From JACVRN01 sp036403815 (GTDB taxonomy: Bacteria; Acidobacteriota; Blastocatellia; Pyrinomonadales; Pyrinomonadaceae): a stretch of 64,000 bases of DNA. The stretch's first letter is position 1. Each line of letters opens with the position of its first letter. Where the stretch lies: the NCBI GenBank assembly GCA_036403815.1, contig DASWQH010000035.1, positions 1 through 64,000 on the forward strand, read 5' to 3'. The notes below the pieces were generated by a model. The model was not told the origin of the DNA, searched no databases, and saw only the letters and a program-made list of their open reading frames with translations. The position numbers were made by a program, and so were the translations under genes. Of this stretch, positions 1-9,400 are shown piece after piece.

Positions 1-2
1 CG

Positions 3-116
3 CAACGCACGTACGGCCCCGTGCCGAAGTCACACCCGTGGAGAGGCTTCGACTACTCGAAGAAATCCATCGCGGCGATGAAGAAGCGGGGTGACATCTC
101 TACTTGGGACAAATAG
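3..116 (+). pseudogene. C-terminal end of a probable transposase
   Basis: An open frame enters from the left edge and ends at TAG 114-116. It encodes a basic tail containing GPVPKSHPWRGFDYSKKS and ending GDISTWDK. Tails with a 'HPWR' motif just before the terminal repeats are familiar from integrase-like (DDE) insertion-sequence transposases, but only 37 residues are visible, so the family cannot be named. The end of the frame runs into a tandem repeat, as expected for the end of an insertion sequence. Whether the rest of the gene is intact lies outside the window. Confidence 0.45.
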
Positions 117-134
117 GTGACATCTCTACTTGGG
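90..134. repeat. Tandem terminal repeat of the IS-like element
   Basis: The 19-base word GGTGACATCTCTACTTGGG occurs at 90-108 and again at 116-134, with a 26-base period. A degenerate TTGACATCC follows near 148. The first copy lies inside the end of the transposase-like frame. Repeated terminal words of this kind are transposase-binding sites in several IS groups. The outer edge of the element is not certain. Confidence 0.5.
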
Positions 135-292
135 GTTTACAGAGATATTGACATCCTTATTGTTTTAGGAATAATTTGCCCGTGTCTGAGTTAGATTCTG
201 CTGACGCGATTAGGCATTCGTCAGCCTCACTTTATATCTTAATTTCAAGTCTGCACCCAAGCTTTTTTCATCCCAAGAGGAATTTCTTATAT

Positions 293-3200
293 ATGAACGA
301 CATCCCAACGGATAGTTACAATAAGTACATCCTTAATAAAATCAAAGAAGCCAAAGAACTCCTGCTCGATAATCTGGATTTGAGGGGAGGTCGGGATTCT
401 GGTGAGCAATTAACTCAGATTCCATCCGAGGTTTTCCAATTAGCACACTTGAAAAGGCTGAATCTAGCCGGTAACAGAATCACAGATGTTCCTGACACAA
501 TCACAAGGCTGATGAAGCTGACTCACTTGGATTTAAGCCATAATAAATTGACGGCTATTCCTCAACCCCTTTTCAAGTTAAGTTCATTGGAAGCGCTATT
601 GCTTGAGAACAATCCGATTAGAGATTTGACTTCGCAAGTGTTAGAGCTGGTCAATTTAAAGAAGCTGGAAATTAACGATACGGCGATTGATAATCCCCCA
701 CCGGAAATCAGGGTAAAAGGAATAGAAGCTATTAAGGATTATTTCCGGCAACTTGAAGCACAAGGGGAAAATTATTTGTATGAAGCGAAGTTATTGATTA
801 TTGGTGAAGGCGGTGCCGGGAAAACAACTTTATCTAAAAAGATTACAAACCCTCACTACTCGCTTCAGGAAGAGGATTCCACCAAGGGTATAGAAGTCAC
901 CCGATGGACGTTTCCGATGGAAAACGGTCAACAGTTCCGGGTTAATATCTGGGACTTTGGTGGGCAGGAGATTTATCATGCGACTCACCAATTCTTTCTC
1001 ACCAAACGGTCACTCTATCTCTTGGTGGCAGACACTCGCAAAGAGGATACAGACTTCTATTACTGGCTTAATGTAGTCGAACTCTTGAGCAACAACAGCC
1101 CACTGTTAATCGTCAAGAATGAGAAACAGGATCGCCGACGAGAGATCAATGAGCGCCAGTTACGCGGGCAGTTCTCTAACCTGAAAGAGACGCTTTCCAC
1201 CAACCTTGCCACCAACAGAGGCTTGGATGAACTCTTAGCCGAGATCAGACATTATATCATCCGCCTGCCCCAAATCGGCGCGCCTCTTCCCCAAACATGG
1301 GTAAAGGTGAGAAAGGAACTGGAAAATGATAAACGCAATTACCTCAGCGTCGAAGAGTATTTGGATATCTGTGCGCACAACGGCTTCACTGAACTAAAAG
1401 ATAAGTTGCAACTGAGCGCCTATTTACATGACCTCGGCGTCTTCCTGCACTTTCAAGAAGACGCATTCCTGAAAAATATCATCATCCTCAATCCTCTGTG
1501 GGGTACAGACGCAGTTTACAGGGTGCTGGATAACGAGCAGGTAATTAATAACCTGGGAAAATTCGACCGAGAAGATTTAGCCGCAATCTGGTGTGGGACA
1601 GAATATGCAAACATACAAGATGAGTTGCTGCGGTTAATGATTAATTTCAAGGTATGTTACAAAATCCCGGCTAGCGATTACTACATTGCCCCACAACTGC
1701 TATCCGCTAATCAACCAGACTATGAATGGGAAGAGGCAGACAACCTCATCCTGCGTTACACCTATGAATTCATGCCCAAGGGGATCCTCACCCAACTCAT
1801 CGTCGCTATGAATCAACTGATTGAAGAGCAGAGGTGCGTTTGGAATGGTGGGGCCATTCTAGAAAGGCGTCAGACCAAAGCGGAGATTATTGAGTATTAC
1901 GGCAAGCGAGAAATCAAAATCCGCGTGGTCGGTAAACATAAAAAGGAATTAATAACCCTCATTACCTATGAACTCGATAAAATAAATTCGACTTACAGAA
2001 GACTGAGATACACCAAATTAGTCCCTTGTAATTGCTCTGCATGCAAGGGTGAGCAGTCTCCGCATTTTTATCCCCATGAGGTTTTGCAGCAATTTCTGGA
2101 TAACAGGGAGGAGTTTATTCAATGCATGAACAGCTTTCAGATGGTCAGTATTTCCGGCCTCATTGATGATGTATTGAGCATTACTAAGTTGATTGAAGAT
2201 GTAGGTTCCGCGCAAACATCTGAAAAGCCGACCACCTTACAGCCGGAAACAACACGTGGCGACCCGCCCGACGTAATAGCGGAGCAAGGGGTCGGGGCCA
2301 TAGGCGATTATTATAAGCAAGGTATTGTACAGGGATTCGAACAACTGTTTGAGGCGAGGGTTCTAATTGTGGGAGAACCGAGTGCCGGCAAGACTTCGCT
2401 CATGAAAAAGCTGATTAATCCGTCATACAAGGTGCCGAACGTCGAAGAAGAACCCACTTTAGGGGTCGAGGTATATGAGGGCTGGAAGTTTCCGTATAGC
2501 AAAGATAAGAGCAAATTTGTTCAGGCTAACATTTGGGACTTCGGCGGGCATCAAATTCAATACATGATCCATCAGTACTTTCTAACGTCTCGCGCGCTAT
2601 ACATCCTGGTCGCAGATGATCGTCAACAGAGGACGGAGTTTGACTATTGGTTTGAAATTATTCGCCTGCTGGGACAGGGCAGCCCCGTCCTGGTCGTGCT
2701 CAATGAAAAGAATTACAAATCAATCACTAACTTTGATGAGCTCAGCTATCGCGAGCGCTACGAAGACTTGTTGATAGAGCGGCGCAATGTAGATTTATCC
2801 AAGAATTTCAATGATGTCAGCGAAAAGATACAAAGTATGATCTCGGAACTGAAGCATATCGGGGAACAAATCCCGGCGCAGTGGATACCGATTCGACAGG
2901 AATTAGCCAAGCATAAATCCAGCAACCATATGCCGGTCAGCGATTACTTAAATATCTGCCATCAATGCGACCTCACAGATAGAGAGGATAAGCTGCGGCT
3001 GAGCAGGTACTTGCACGACTTGGGGATCATCTTACACTTCCAGGACGACAGTAGTCTTTCAAATATAGTGATACTTAATCCTCAATGGGCACTTAATGCT
3101 ATCTACCAGATTTTGTCCGATAGACATTTGGAGCAAAGCGGCGGCAGATTCACGAAAGACTGGTTATTCAGATTATGGGATCGGAAGGGCTACGATTACT

Positions 3201-4330
3201 CTGAATGCAACAACCTATTGAGCTTAATGAAAAAAGATACTTTTGAGCTTTGTTACCAGCTTTCGCCTGACGGAAATGAGTACATAGCCCCGCAGTTCCT
3301 ACCTTCCTCCAAACCGGATTATGACTGGGACGGCGCTAATAACCTGTATTTTCGTTTTCAATATCGCTTCATGCCTAGAGGTATTGTTGCCCGTCTGATA
3401 GTCCGATTACAGACTTACCTTACTCGCGGCGAAGACGGCAAAGATTTGGCTTGGGCGAAAGGCGCGGTTTTTATCAAAGAGGATTTAACTAAAAATTCGC
3501 AAACCGCTCCTGTCTCACAACCCACTATGGCTGAAGTGATAGAAGAGATCACCCTCAAAGAGGGCTTAAAAGTAATCAACATTCGGGTGTCAGGAACTCC
3601 AGATAACAGAAAGGAGTTCCTGACGATTATCCGCGAAGAGATCAAAAGGGTACAGGCAAGGTCATTTAAAGGACTCAGTTATGAAGAGAAGATTCCGTGT
3701 AATTGTCCGACCTGTAAGGACAGCAAAGACCCGGAATTTTACTCCTATGAAACGCTGCTGAGATTCAAGGCCAACAATAAGCCGAAGCAATGCGACCTGA
3801 GTTTTAAGCTGCTGGATGTCGCCAGCATGCTTGACAATGTAACCAGCATAACCGGGTCTGCACCCCAGCCCGTTCGCGATCAAGTCTTTATCAGCTACAG
3901 TCATGAGGATAAGAATTGGCTTGACGAGCTTCAGAAAATGTTGAAACCTCTCACGCGAAATAAAAAGATTTCGGTTTGGGCTGACGCTAATATAAAGATT
4001 GGCGAAAAGTGGAGAGATGAGATCAGAAAAGCGTTGGGCTCTGCGGGAGTGGCCGTGCTGCTAGTAAGTCAAAATTTTCTCGCTTCCGACTTTATCGCAG
4101 AGCAGGAATTACCGCCTCTTTTAGACGCAGCTAAAAATGAGGGGCTTACTATCTTTTGGATCGCTGTTAGCCATTGTCTTTATGATGAGACAGTTATTGT
4201 AGATTACCAAGCAGCCAATGATCCATCTAAACCGTTAAATAGCTTGCCCCCCGCAGAATTAAATAAGGTATTAGCCGATATTTGTAGAAAAATAAAAGAG
4301 GCATCAGATAATACACTGAAAGCATCTTGA
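293..4330 (+). CDS. LRR-ROC-COR-ROC-COR-TIR protein (tandem Roco GTPase)
   Basis: Large multidomain signalling protein. In order: about four leucine-rich repeats (roughly 440-700); a first Ras-of-complex GTPase with P-loop GEGGAGKTT (about 802-828) and switch DFGGQE; a COR-like dimerisation region ending in a CNCSACKG cysteine cluster (about 2025); a second GTPase with P-loop GEPSAGKTS (about 2370-2399) and DFGGHQ; a second COR-like region ending in CNCPTCKD (about 3698); and a C-terminal TIR domain starting VFISYSHEDKNW. The TIR helix ...SDFIAEQEL carries the glutamate expected in NAD-cleaving TIR domains. An upstream TTG at 176 is in frame, but ATG 293 is preferred: an AAGAGG lies about 12 bases upstream and the LRR region begins soon after. 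ROC switch-over proteins with TIR effectors fit self-sensing or anti-phage signalling; that role is inferred. The gene sits between an IS end and the accessory block. Confidence 0.9.
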   Translation: MNDIPTDSYNKYILNKIKEAKELLLDNLDLRGGRDSGEQLTQIPSEVFQLAHLKRLNLAGNRITDVPDTITRLMKLTHLDLSHNKLTAIPQPLFKLSSLEALLLENNPIRDLTSQVLELVNLKKLEINDTAIDNPPPEIRVKGIEAIKDYFRQLEAQGENYLYEAKLLIIGEGGAGKTTLSKKITNPHYSLQEEDSTKGIEVTRWTFPMENGQQFRVNIWDFGGQEIYHATHQFFLTKRSLYLLVADTRKEDTDFYYWLNVVELLSNNSPLLIVKNEKQDRRREINERQLRGQFSNLKETLSTNLATNRGLDELLAEIRHYIIRLPQIGAPLPQTWVKVRKELENDKRNYLSVEEYLDICAHNGFTELKDKLQLSAYLHDLGVFLHFQEDAFLKNIIILNPLWGTDAVYRVLDNEQVINNLGKFDREDLAAIWCGTEYANIQDELLRLMINFKVCYKIPASDYYIAPQLLSANQPDYEWEEADNLILRYTYEFMPKGILTQLIVAMNQLIEEQRCVWNGGAILERRQTKAEIIEYYGKREIKIRVVGKHKKELITLITYELDKINSTYRRLRYTKLVPCNCSACKGEQSPHFYPHEVLQQFLDNREEFIQCMNSFQMVSISGLIDDVLSITKLIEDVGSAQTSEKPTTLQPETTRGDPPDVIAEQGVGAIGDYYKQGIVQGFEQLFEARVLIVGEPSAGKTSLMKKLINPSYKVPNVEEEPTLGVEVYEGWKFPYSKDKSKFVQANIWDFGGHQIQYMIHQYFLTSRALYILVADDRQQRTEFDYWFEIIRLLGQGSPVLVVLNEKNYKSITNFDELSYRERYEDLLIERRNVDLSKNFNDVSEKIQSMISELKHIGEQIPAQWIPIRQELAKHKSSNHMPVSDYLNICHQCDLTDREDKLRLSRYLHDLGIILHFQDDSSLSNIVILNPQWALNAIYQILSDRHLEQSGGRFTKDWLFRLWDRKGYDYSECNNLLSLMKKDTFELCYQLSPDGNEYIAPQFLPSSKPDYDWDGANNLYFRFQYRFMPRGIVARLIVRLQTYLTRGEDGKDLAWAKGAVFIKEDLTKNSQTAPVSQPTMAEVIEEITLKEGLKVINIRVSGTPDNRKEFLTIIREEIKRVQARSFKGLSYEEKIPCNCPTCKDSKDPEFYSYETLLRFKANNKPKQCDLSFKLLDVASMLDNVTSITGSAPQPVRDQVFISYSHEDKNWLDELQKMLKPLTRNKKISVWADANIKIGEKWRDEIRKALGSAGVAVLLVSQNFLASDFIAEQELPPLLDAAKNEGLTIFWIAVSHCLYDETVIVDYQAANDPSKPLNSLPPAELNKVLADICRKIKEASDNTLKAS

Positions 4331-4391
4331 GATTGTAACCTCACAAATCAAGGTACTTAGGGAAGAACTTAATTGTTCGTGAACAACTCAG

Positions 4392-4442
4392 TGTTTACGA
4401 CAAATAAAGTTGTTCCGTAAACAATAAAGTCGTTCCCTAAAC
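4392..4442. repeat. Left end of putative 16-kb mobile block
   Basis: The segment starts TGTTTACGAC and contains two tandem 20-base words, AATAAAGTTGTTCCGTAAAC (4403-4422) and AATAAAGTCGTTCCCTAAAC (4423-4442), which match at 18 of 20 positions. Just outside is the palindrome TTGTTC-GT-GAACAA (about 4373-4386). The same arrangement in inverted orientation lies at 20613-20659. Multiple subterminal repeats with TGT/ACA tips resemble the ends of Tn7/Tn402-type transposons. No target-site duplication was found. Confidence 0.5.
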
Positions 4443-4467
4443 GGTGCAATTTTATAGCGGCGGTGTT

Positions 4468-6444
4468 CTAAGTCTGAGCAACGAAGATAATCTTCTCTAC
4501 GCCTTCTACCATCTGTAGGGCGAATTGTGCGGAAGTAAAGGGGGAAGATTGCTCAAGCAGTTTGTCTGTCAGTAGCTTGTCTTTTATGGCTTGAGCAAAG
4601 CTGCTGACGTTGAGCACCCTTTGTGAATCTGACCGCCACTGTGATTTGCTCGAACCATAAGCGTTAACCTCGACGTTATTCGTTAGTGGGTCGCCTGAAA
4701 TAAGCTGGCTGCCTGAATTCGGGTCTCGCAGATTTTTGTAGAAGCCTGAAGGGGGCTTTTCATTCTCCGTATGCTCGTCGAAGCCGAAGTGCAGAGTTTC
4801 TGGCTTCTGGTGAATCTCTACTCTCTTCATCTCGCCTTTGAACAAACATATCAGCACACCGGCTGAGAGGCGCTCCATACGCAGAGAAATAATGGGGTGA
4901 TTTCCCTCTTGGTCAGAATATGCGTCTACGAGAAGGCTGGGCCAGCCTGCCACCACTTCAGAACGCAATAAAAAGCCTGTGACTGTCTCAGCGGGAGTTG
5001 CCGCCGGACTTTTTTCCCCGTGCGACTGGTCTCTTACATAATCTGAACTCGCTACTCTACCGATGCTGAAGGCTCCATCTAATAGACATCCCACCCAGGC
5101 GTTATCCACACGGAAGAAGCGAATTGATTCGACAGGCAGCATGCGCTCGTCCGGCACTAGGTAGTCAAAAGGTATCCCCTCCAGTTTTCTTAAGCTCTCG
5201 AACCAGGACGAGACAGTGTCGGGCAGCGGCGGCGCTTCTGTGGTCGTGGTCTTCTGGAAGGGCAGGTGAGTCAGCTTCTCTTCGACTTGCGCGAGTTGCT
5301 GTGCATGCAGTCGCTTCCATTGATAGAGACTGGTGGAGAACGCTTTGTTCTGCAAGGCCAGCAAGCGTCCCATCTCCCAGGCTGCCGCGTAGGAGATGTC
5401 AAACATGCTTATGGCAGGATCGTAGCGTAGTAACTCATCGGCGGCGGGGACTGGCAAACTGATTTCAGGAGACGTGCTCTCTCCGGGTATCAGAGGGCCG
5501 TGATACCACGAAGCCGTCTTGCCCCCATGCGTTTTATCCCTATGGCGGAGATGATGCGGGAGGAGAACATAACCTCTGGATAGAAATTTTTCTGCTTGAG
5601 CATTGCCCGCAACATTAGCGCTCTCGGGCAGCCGCAAGGTGTTCGGAGGAGTTCCCCGCTGGTTGAGATTCAGTAGCAGCCCCTTAAAACTTTTCTTCGG
5701 GTCTTCACAGGTAAAGCTCCAACTCTTAAGGCTTATCAATCGAATCAAATCGTCCTGGCCTGCGCCTTGATAATCGAACTCAGATTGCTTGAGACGGCCC
5801 TCTATGGAAACCAGATGTGCAGTGCTGCCCTTACCTTTTTGAGGGAGCCTGCTTGAGATGATGACCGCCAATTCCTCTCCGGTGGGGTCTTGCTCCGGGT
5901 CTTTTCCCAAGCGCACGTGCGCCAAAAGCCGCAACTCCTCCGCGGTCGGCATAATCCCCTCTAGCAGACTCTTCTTTATGTCAATAACAGTAAGTTTATC
6001 CTCTCTGTGCTGGGCCTTTTCCAAAGCCAGGGCCGGAAATTTTGGAGCGCCGGCTAAGGGCTTCAGCAATTCATCCACGGTCAGGATTCGTGGCTGCGGT
6101 TTTTCTGTCTCATCAAAAAGCAAGAGCGCCAGCCAGGGCACATCGCTGCTCTCATCCTGCGCTCTACGCTCCCACGGAAGAGTGCTGCGGTTGAGGATAA
6201 TATGGGGCAGGACGTTGTAATGCTCGCCCAGATTGCCGTCAGGGGGAAAGACCGCATGAATGTCCGAAGGGTTCAGCTCAAAGCGTTCCCCGGCCACGGT
6301 GAAATTCTTTGTGGCGGTGAACGAGGTGTCCGCGACACTCACCGTTTGCGTGACGGTAATTACATAATCGCCATCGGGCAATCCGGGCTTATGGTACTGC
6401 ATGAACTCAACCACACCGGCGTTTGATTGTGCGTCGTCTGGCAT
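4468..6444 (-). CDS. Hypothetical protein, last gene of the five-gene accessory operon
   Basis: A 658-residue protein that I do not recognise. It has no signal peptide or membrane segment. The N-terminal third looks beta-rich, followed by a segment containing PHIILNRSTLPWER and DVPWLALLLFD. The middle is mixed alpha/beta, with FDISYAAAWEMGRLLALQNKAF near residue 350 as a clear amphipathic helix. ATG 6444 has an AGGAAGG about 12 bases upstream. The upstream gene of the operon stops at 6481, 36 bases before this start, so the two are probably co-transcribed. Its placement with an S74 fibre-like protein and a giant beta-rich protein suggests a part of the same assembly, but no function can be assigned from sequence. 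Confidence 0.8.
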   Translation of the reverse strand: MPDDAQSNAGVVEFMQYHKPGLPDGDYVITVTQTVSVADTSFTATKNFTVAGERFELNPSDIHAVFPPDGNLGEHYNVLPHIILNRSTLPWERRAQDESSDVPWLALLLFDETEKPQPRILTVDELLKPLAGAPKFPALALEKAQHREDKLTVIDIKKSLLEGIMPTAEELRLLAHVRLGKDPEQDPTGEELAVIISSRLPQKGKGSTAHLVSIEGRLKQSEFDYQGAGQDDLIRLISLKSWSFTCEDPKKSFKGLLLNLNQRGTPPNTLRLPESANVAGNAQAEKFLSRGYVLLPHHLRHRDKTHGGKTASWYHGPLIPGESTSPEISLPVPAADELLRYDPAISMFDISYAAAWEMGRLLALQNKAFSTSLYQWKRLHAQQLAQVEEKLTHLPFQKTTTTEAPPLPDTVSSWFESLRKLEGIPFDYLVPDERMLPVESIRFFRVDNAWVGCLLDGAFSIGRVASSDYVRDQSHGEKSPAATPAETVTGFLLRSEVVAGWPSLLVDAYSDQEGNHPIISLRMERLSAGVLICLFKGEMKRVEIHQKPETLHFGFDEHTENEKPPSGFYKNLRDPNSGSQLISGDPLTNNVEVNAYGSSKSQWRSDSQRVLNVSSFAQAIKDKLLTDKLLEQSSPFTSAQFALQMVEGVEKIIFVAQT

Positions 6445-6480
6445 AGCGGCGTCTGACCTTCCTGGCTCATTACTTGAGCA

Positions 6481-9400
6481 TCAGCCTGAAAACGTTCCTA
6501 TTTTTGGCGCACTCAGAAAATCCTTGGCGACGTTTGCACTGATATTTACATCAACATTTACAGCCAGCGCCTTCAACAAAGAATCCCTCTGCGAATTATT
6601 CTCGACGCTATCTCTGACAGCATTTCTTCCTTCCACATCAGGCGAAGGTGTGAACGAGCCTTTAGGCTCCCAGGCGTAGGCATAGCCGGTGACTACGGGA
6701 TAGCCTTCGTCTTTGGGAAAATAACTGAGTGTGTATTTGAATTTGCTGAGATCAATCAGGGCTGTCTCACCGGGGTCGGGCTGCTTACCCGGCTTTATTT
6801 CTAGTCCTGTCGGGACATCTTCAATAAAAGTATTCCCGTTGAGGTTGGGCGTTAGAGACTGGCCCCATAATCCGGCGGGGACTCTTTTCCGAATCGGCGC
6901 ATAGCTGAACTCGTCAAAAGCTTTGTCATCTCTCTTGAGGGCAATGCTTATTGTAGAATGCAATTCTTCTACACCCATTGATGCGATGCCGAACCGTGTA
7001 TTCGCACCGGCGGGGACAAGCTCCTCCGCGTTGTGCTGAGCTGTCTTGAAAGGGATTGCGGAATTTACCAGCAGCGAAAAATGTTTGGGGTTGATAATCA
7101 AGCGCTCCGAACTCCCCTCTCCTATCTTCCTGACCAGGCCGTCTTTCACTGCAATGCTGCAAACCTTTTCCGCTTTCGGCAAAAAAGAGTCTTTGAAAGT
7201 GCTCCAGTCAATTGGCCGCGGCGTCTGTGACGCACGAGCGCCGAATGAAATGCTGAAGGAGATAATCCAGAGATGTATGTCTGCTGTGCCGGAGAAGTCA
7301 GGCCCCCATAGGTGCAGGTCTGCGCCCACATCAACCGAGATGGTTACTGTGACGCTACCAAAAAGAAGATCGATCTCGAACGTATAAGAGACCCCTACAT
7401 CCACGTAAACGCTCGCGTCGTAATGATAAGGCTTCCAACTGATGAGAAAGTCCGCGCCCAGCTTGAGCCAAGCTTTGAGGTCGCCCGTCTCGAACGTAAC
7501 CTCCAAGTGTCCTCCGGCCATCAGAGCAGAGCCTGTCAGCGCATAGTAAGCATCGCCCTTGATAGTTAGTACGCTGCTGACCTTCCAGTTGAATCCCAGG
7601 CGCGGCACGACAGGATAATGCGCGGGCACAACAAAGCTTGGATGATAGCCGCCTAAAGTCTGTACAAAGTCGCCCGCGTGCTCGCCTGAAAACCAACTGT
7701 AGAAAGCATAGCCTCCGGTCAGGCGACAGTCTCTAGATAAGATATAAGAGTTGGGAGTCAGTCTGGCATCCACGCCCAGAAAACCGTCCGCCGGGTCAAA
7801 GGTGGCTTTCCATGCTATCTGAACTTCCGCCAGCGGCGTGACGCTCTTGCCAGCTTCAGGTGTGGGGATAATCGCGGTCGAGAGGCCCAGAAGGTTAACT
7901 ACGAAATGGCCGCCGAATTCAACCGTCAGGAGCGCGAACGAATCAATTAATTTGAAGGAATTGAACTTGACGCCGACGGCCAGAAAGACTTCTCCGATAG
8001 CCGGAGGAATGTATTGTTGCAGCGCTTCGAGCGCGGCGGACAGCCCGCCCGGCTCTGCCTTGCCCCCAATAGCCTGTTTTATCAGGGGGAAGTCTGAAAC
8101 GTGTTCAATCGAAGGAGCTATCAGCTTGCGGTTGTAGCCAAACCCTGCGGCCAGTCCCGTGACAAAGAAGAAGGCAGGGCCGCCCAAGGGGTAATCCACG
8201 AAGGCATAGATGAATAGCGAAGGATGCCCGTCAAGTTTGGTATATGAACCGAGGGCGGAGAGCGTCACCTCCTCCGTCTTGATAACCGCAGTCCCCTCAT
8301 ACTGGTCTGGTTCGCCATCCTTTTCAATACGCAAGAACGCGCCGCCTATCTCGACCGCCCCGCCCTGGTAATCTATGCCGAGGCCGCGCAAATCGAATCT
8401 AGGGCTAAAGCTCTTGAGCGGAGAGCCTACGGAAAGACCATCCAGAGAAATTGTGAGACCTGCGCCGGATAAAGCGGCATTCAATAAGAACCAGAGGGCG
8501 GCGTCCTTGTATCGTACTCCAACCTTATCGAAGTAGACCGGGCCGAAAGTTTTTTGCAGGTTGAACCACTTGGCATCGTCGGACGCAGACGCGCCAGCGA
8601 CACCTTTCGTCATGAGACTCTTCTGCGAAGATGAGGCAGATGACTCCGCGCCCGCTGCGACCGGCATGCTCAAGACGCGTGTAGAGCCGCCGAAGTTCAT
8701 AGTGGCCGAGACCGTGACGCCTTGCGGAATGATTGCTGCCGTAGCGGCGACGGATGCAGGCGTACCATTGCTGCCATTTGGAGTTGCGCCATCGTCTTGA
8801 GTTTTCTCGGGCAGTTTGGTCACGCTGGCCGGGGCGAGCTTGTTGATGGCCTTGACCTCTTGCTGGGTTAATCCTCTGGAAGCTACCAGCAGTTGCAGGT
8901 CATCCACGCTCAAAGTTTTGTCTGGCGGAAATTCCCTGCCCACCAGGGGCAAGTTCGAGAGGTTAATGCTAGTGCCTATGTCCAGACCAAAAAGGAATTT
9001 CGATTCATTACCAGTCTTACTGAAAGCGAAAAGAACATCCTTTAAATCTATCTCAAGGGTTTCCGGGATGAGACTCGCCACACTGGAAGAGACGTTCTCT
9101 ACGAGACTCTTGATATGGAAGCTTTGCTGGTCGCCGGAGTGTGTATAGCTTGCAAAGAGAAGGCTGGAAGCAGCATCAGTACTGAAGGTGAGGTTGAGTA
9201 TTACTGTTCCAATCTGTATGTGGCCGCTGAAGAGATAAGCGTAGGCTGCGCCATCGTGCTCTAAAGCGATGTTGAGGACAATATCTATCTTCTTGTCCTC
9301 GACAGGAAACTTGCCTTCACAGGTAAAGGTGAAGTCTTTGGTCTTGGTGCTGAATGAAACGGCCAGGTTTTCTACGATCAAATCCGAGATGGATGCTGGC

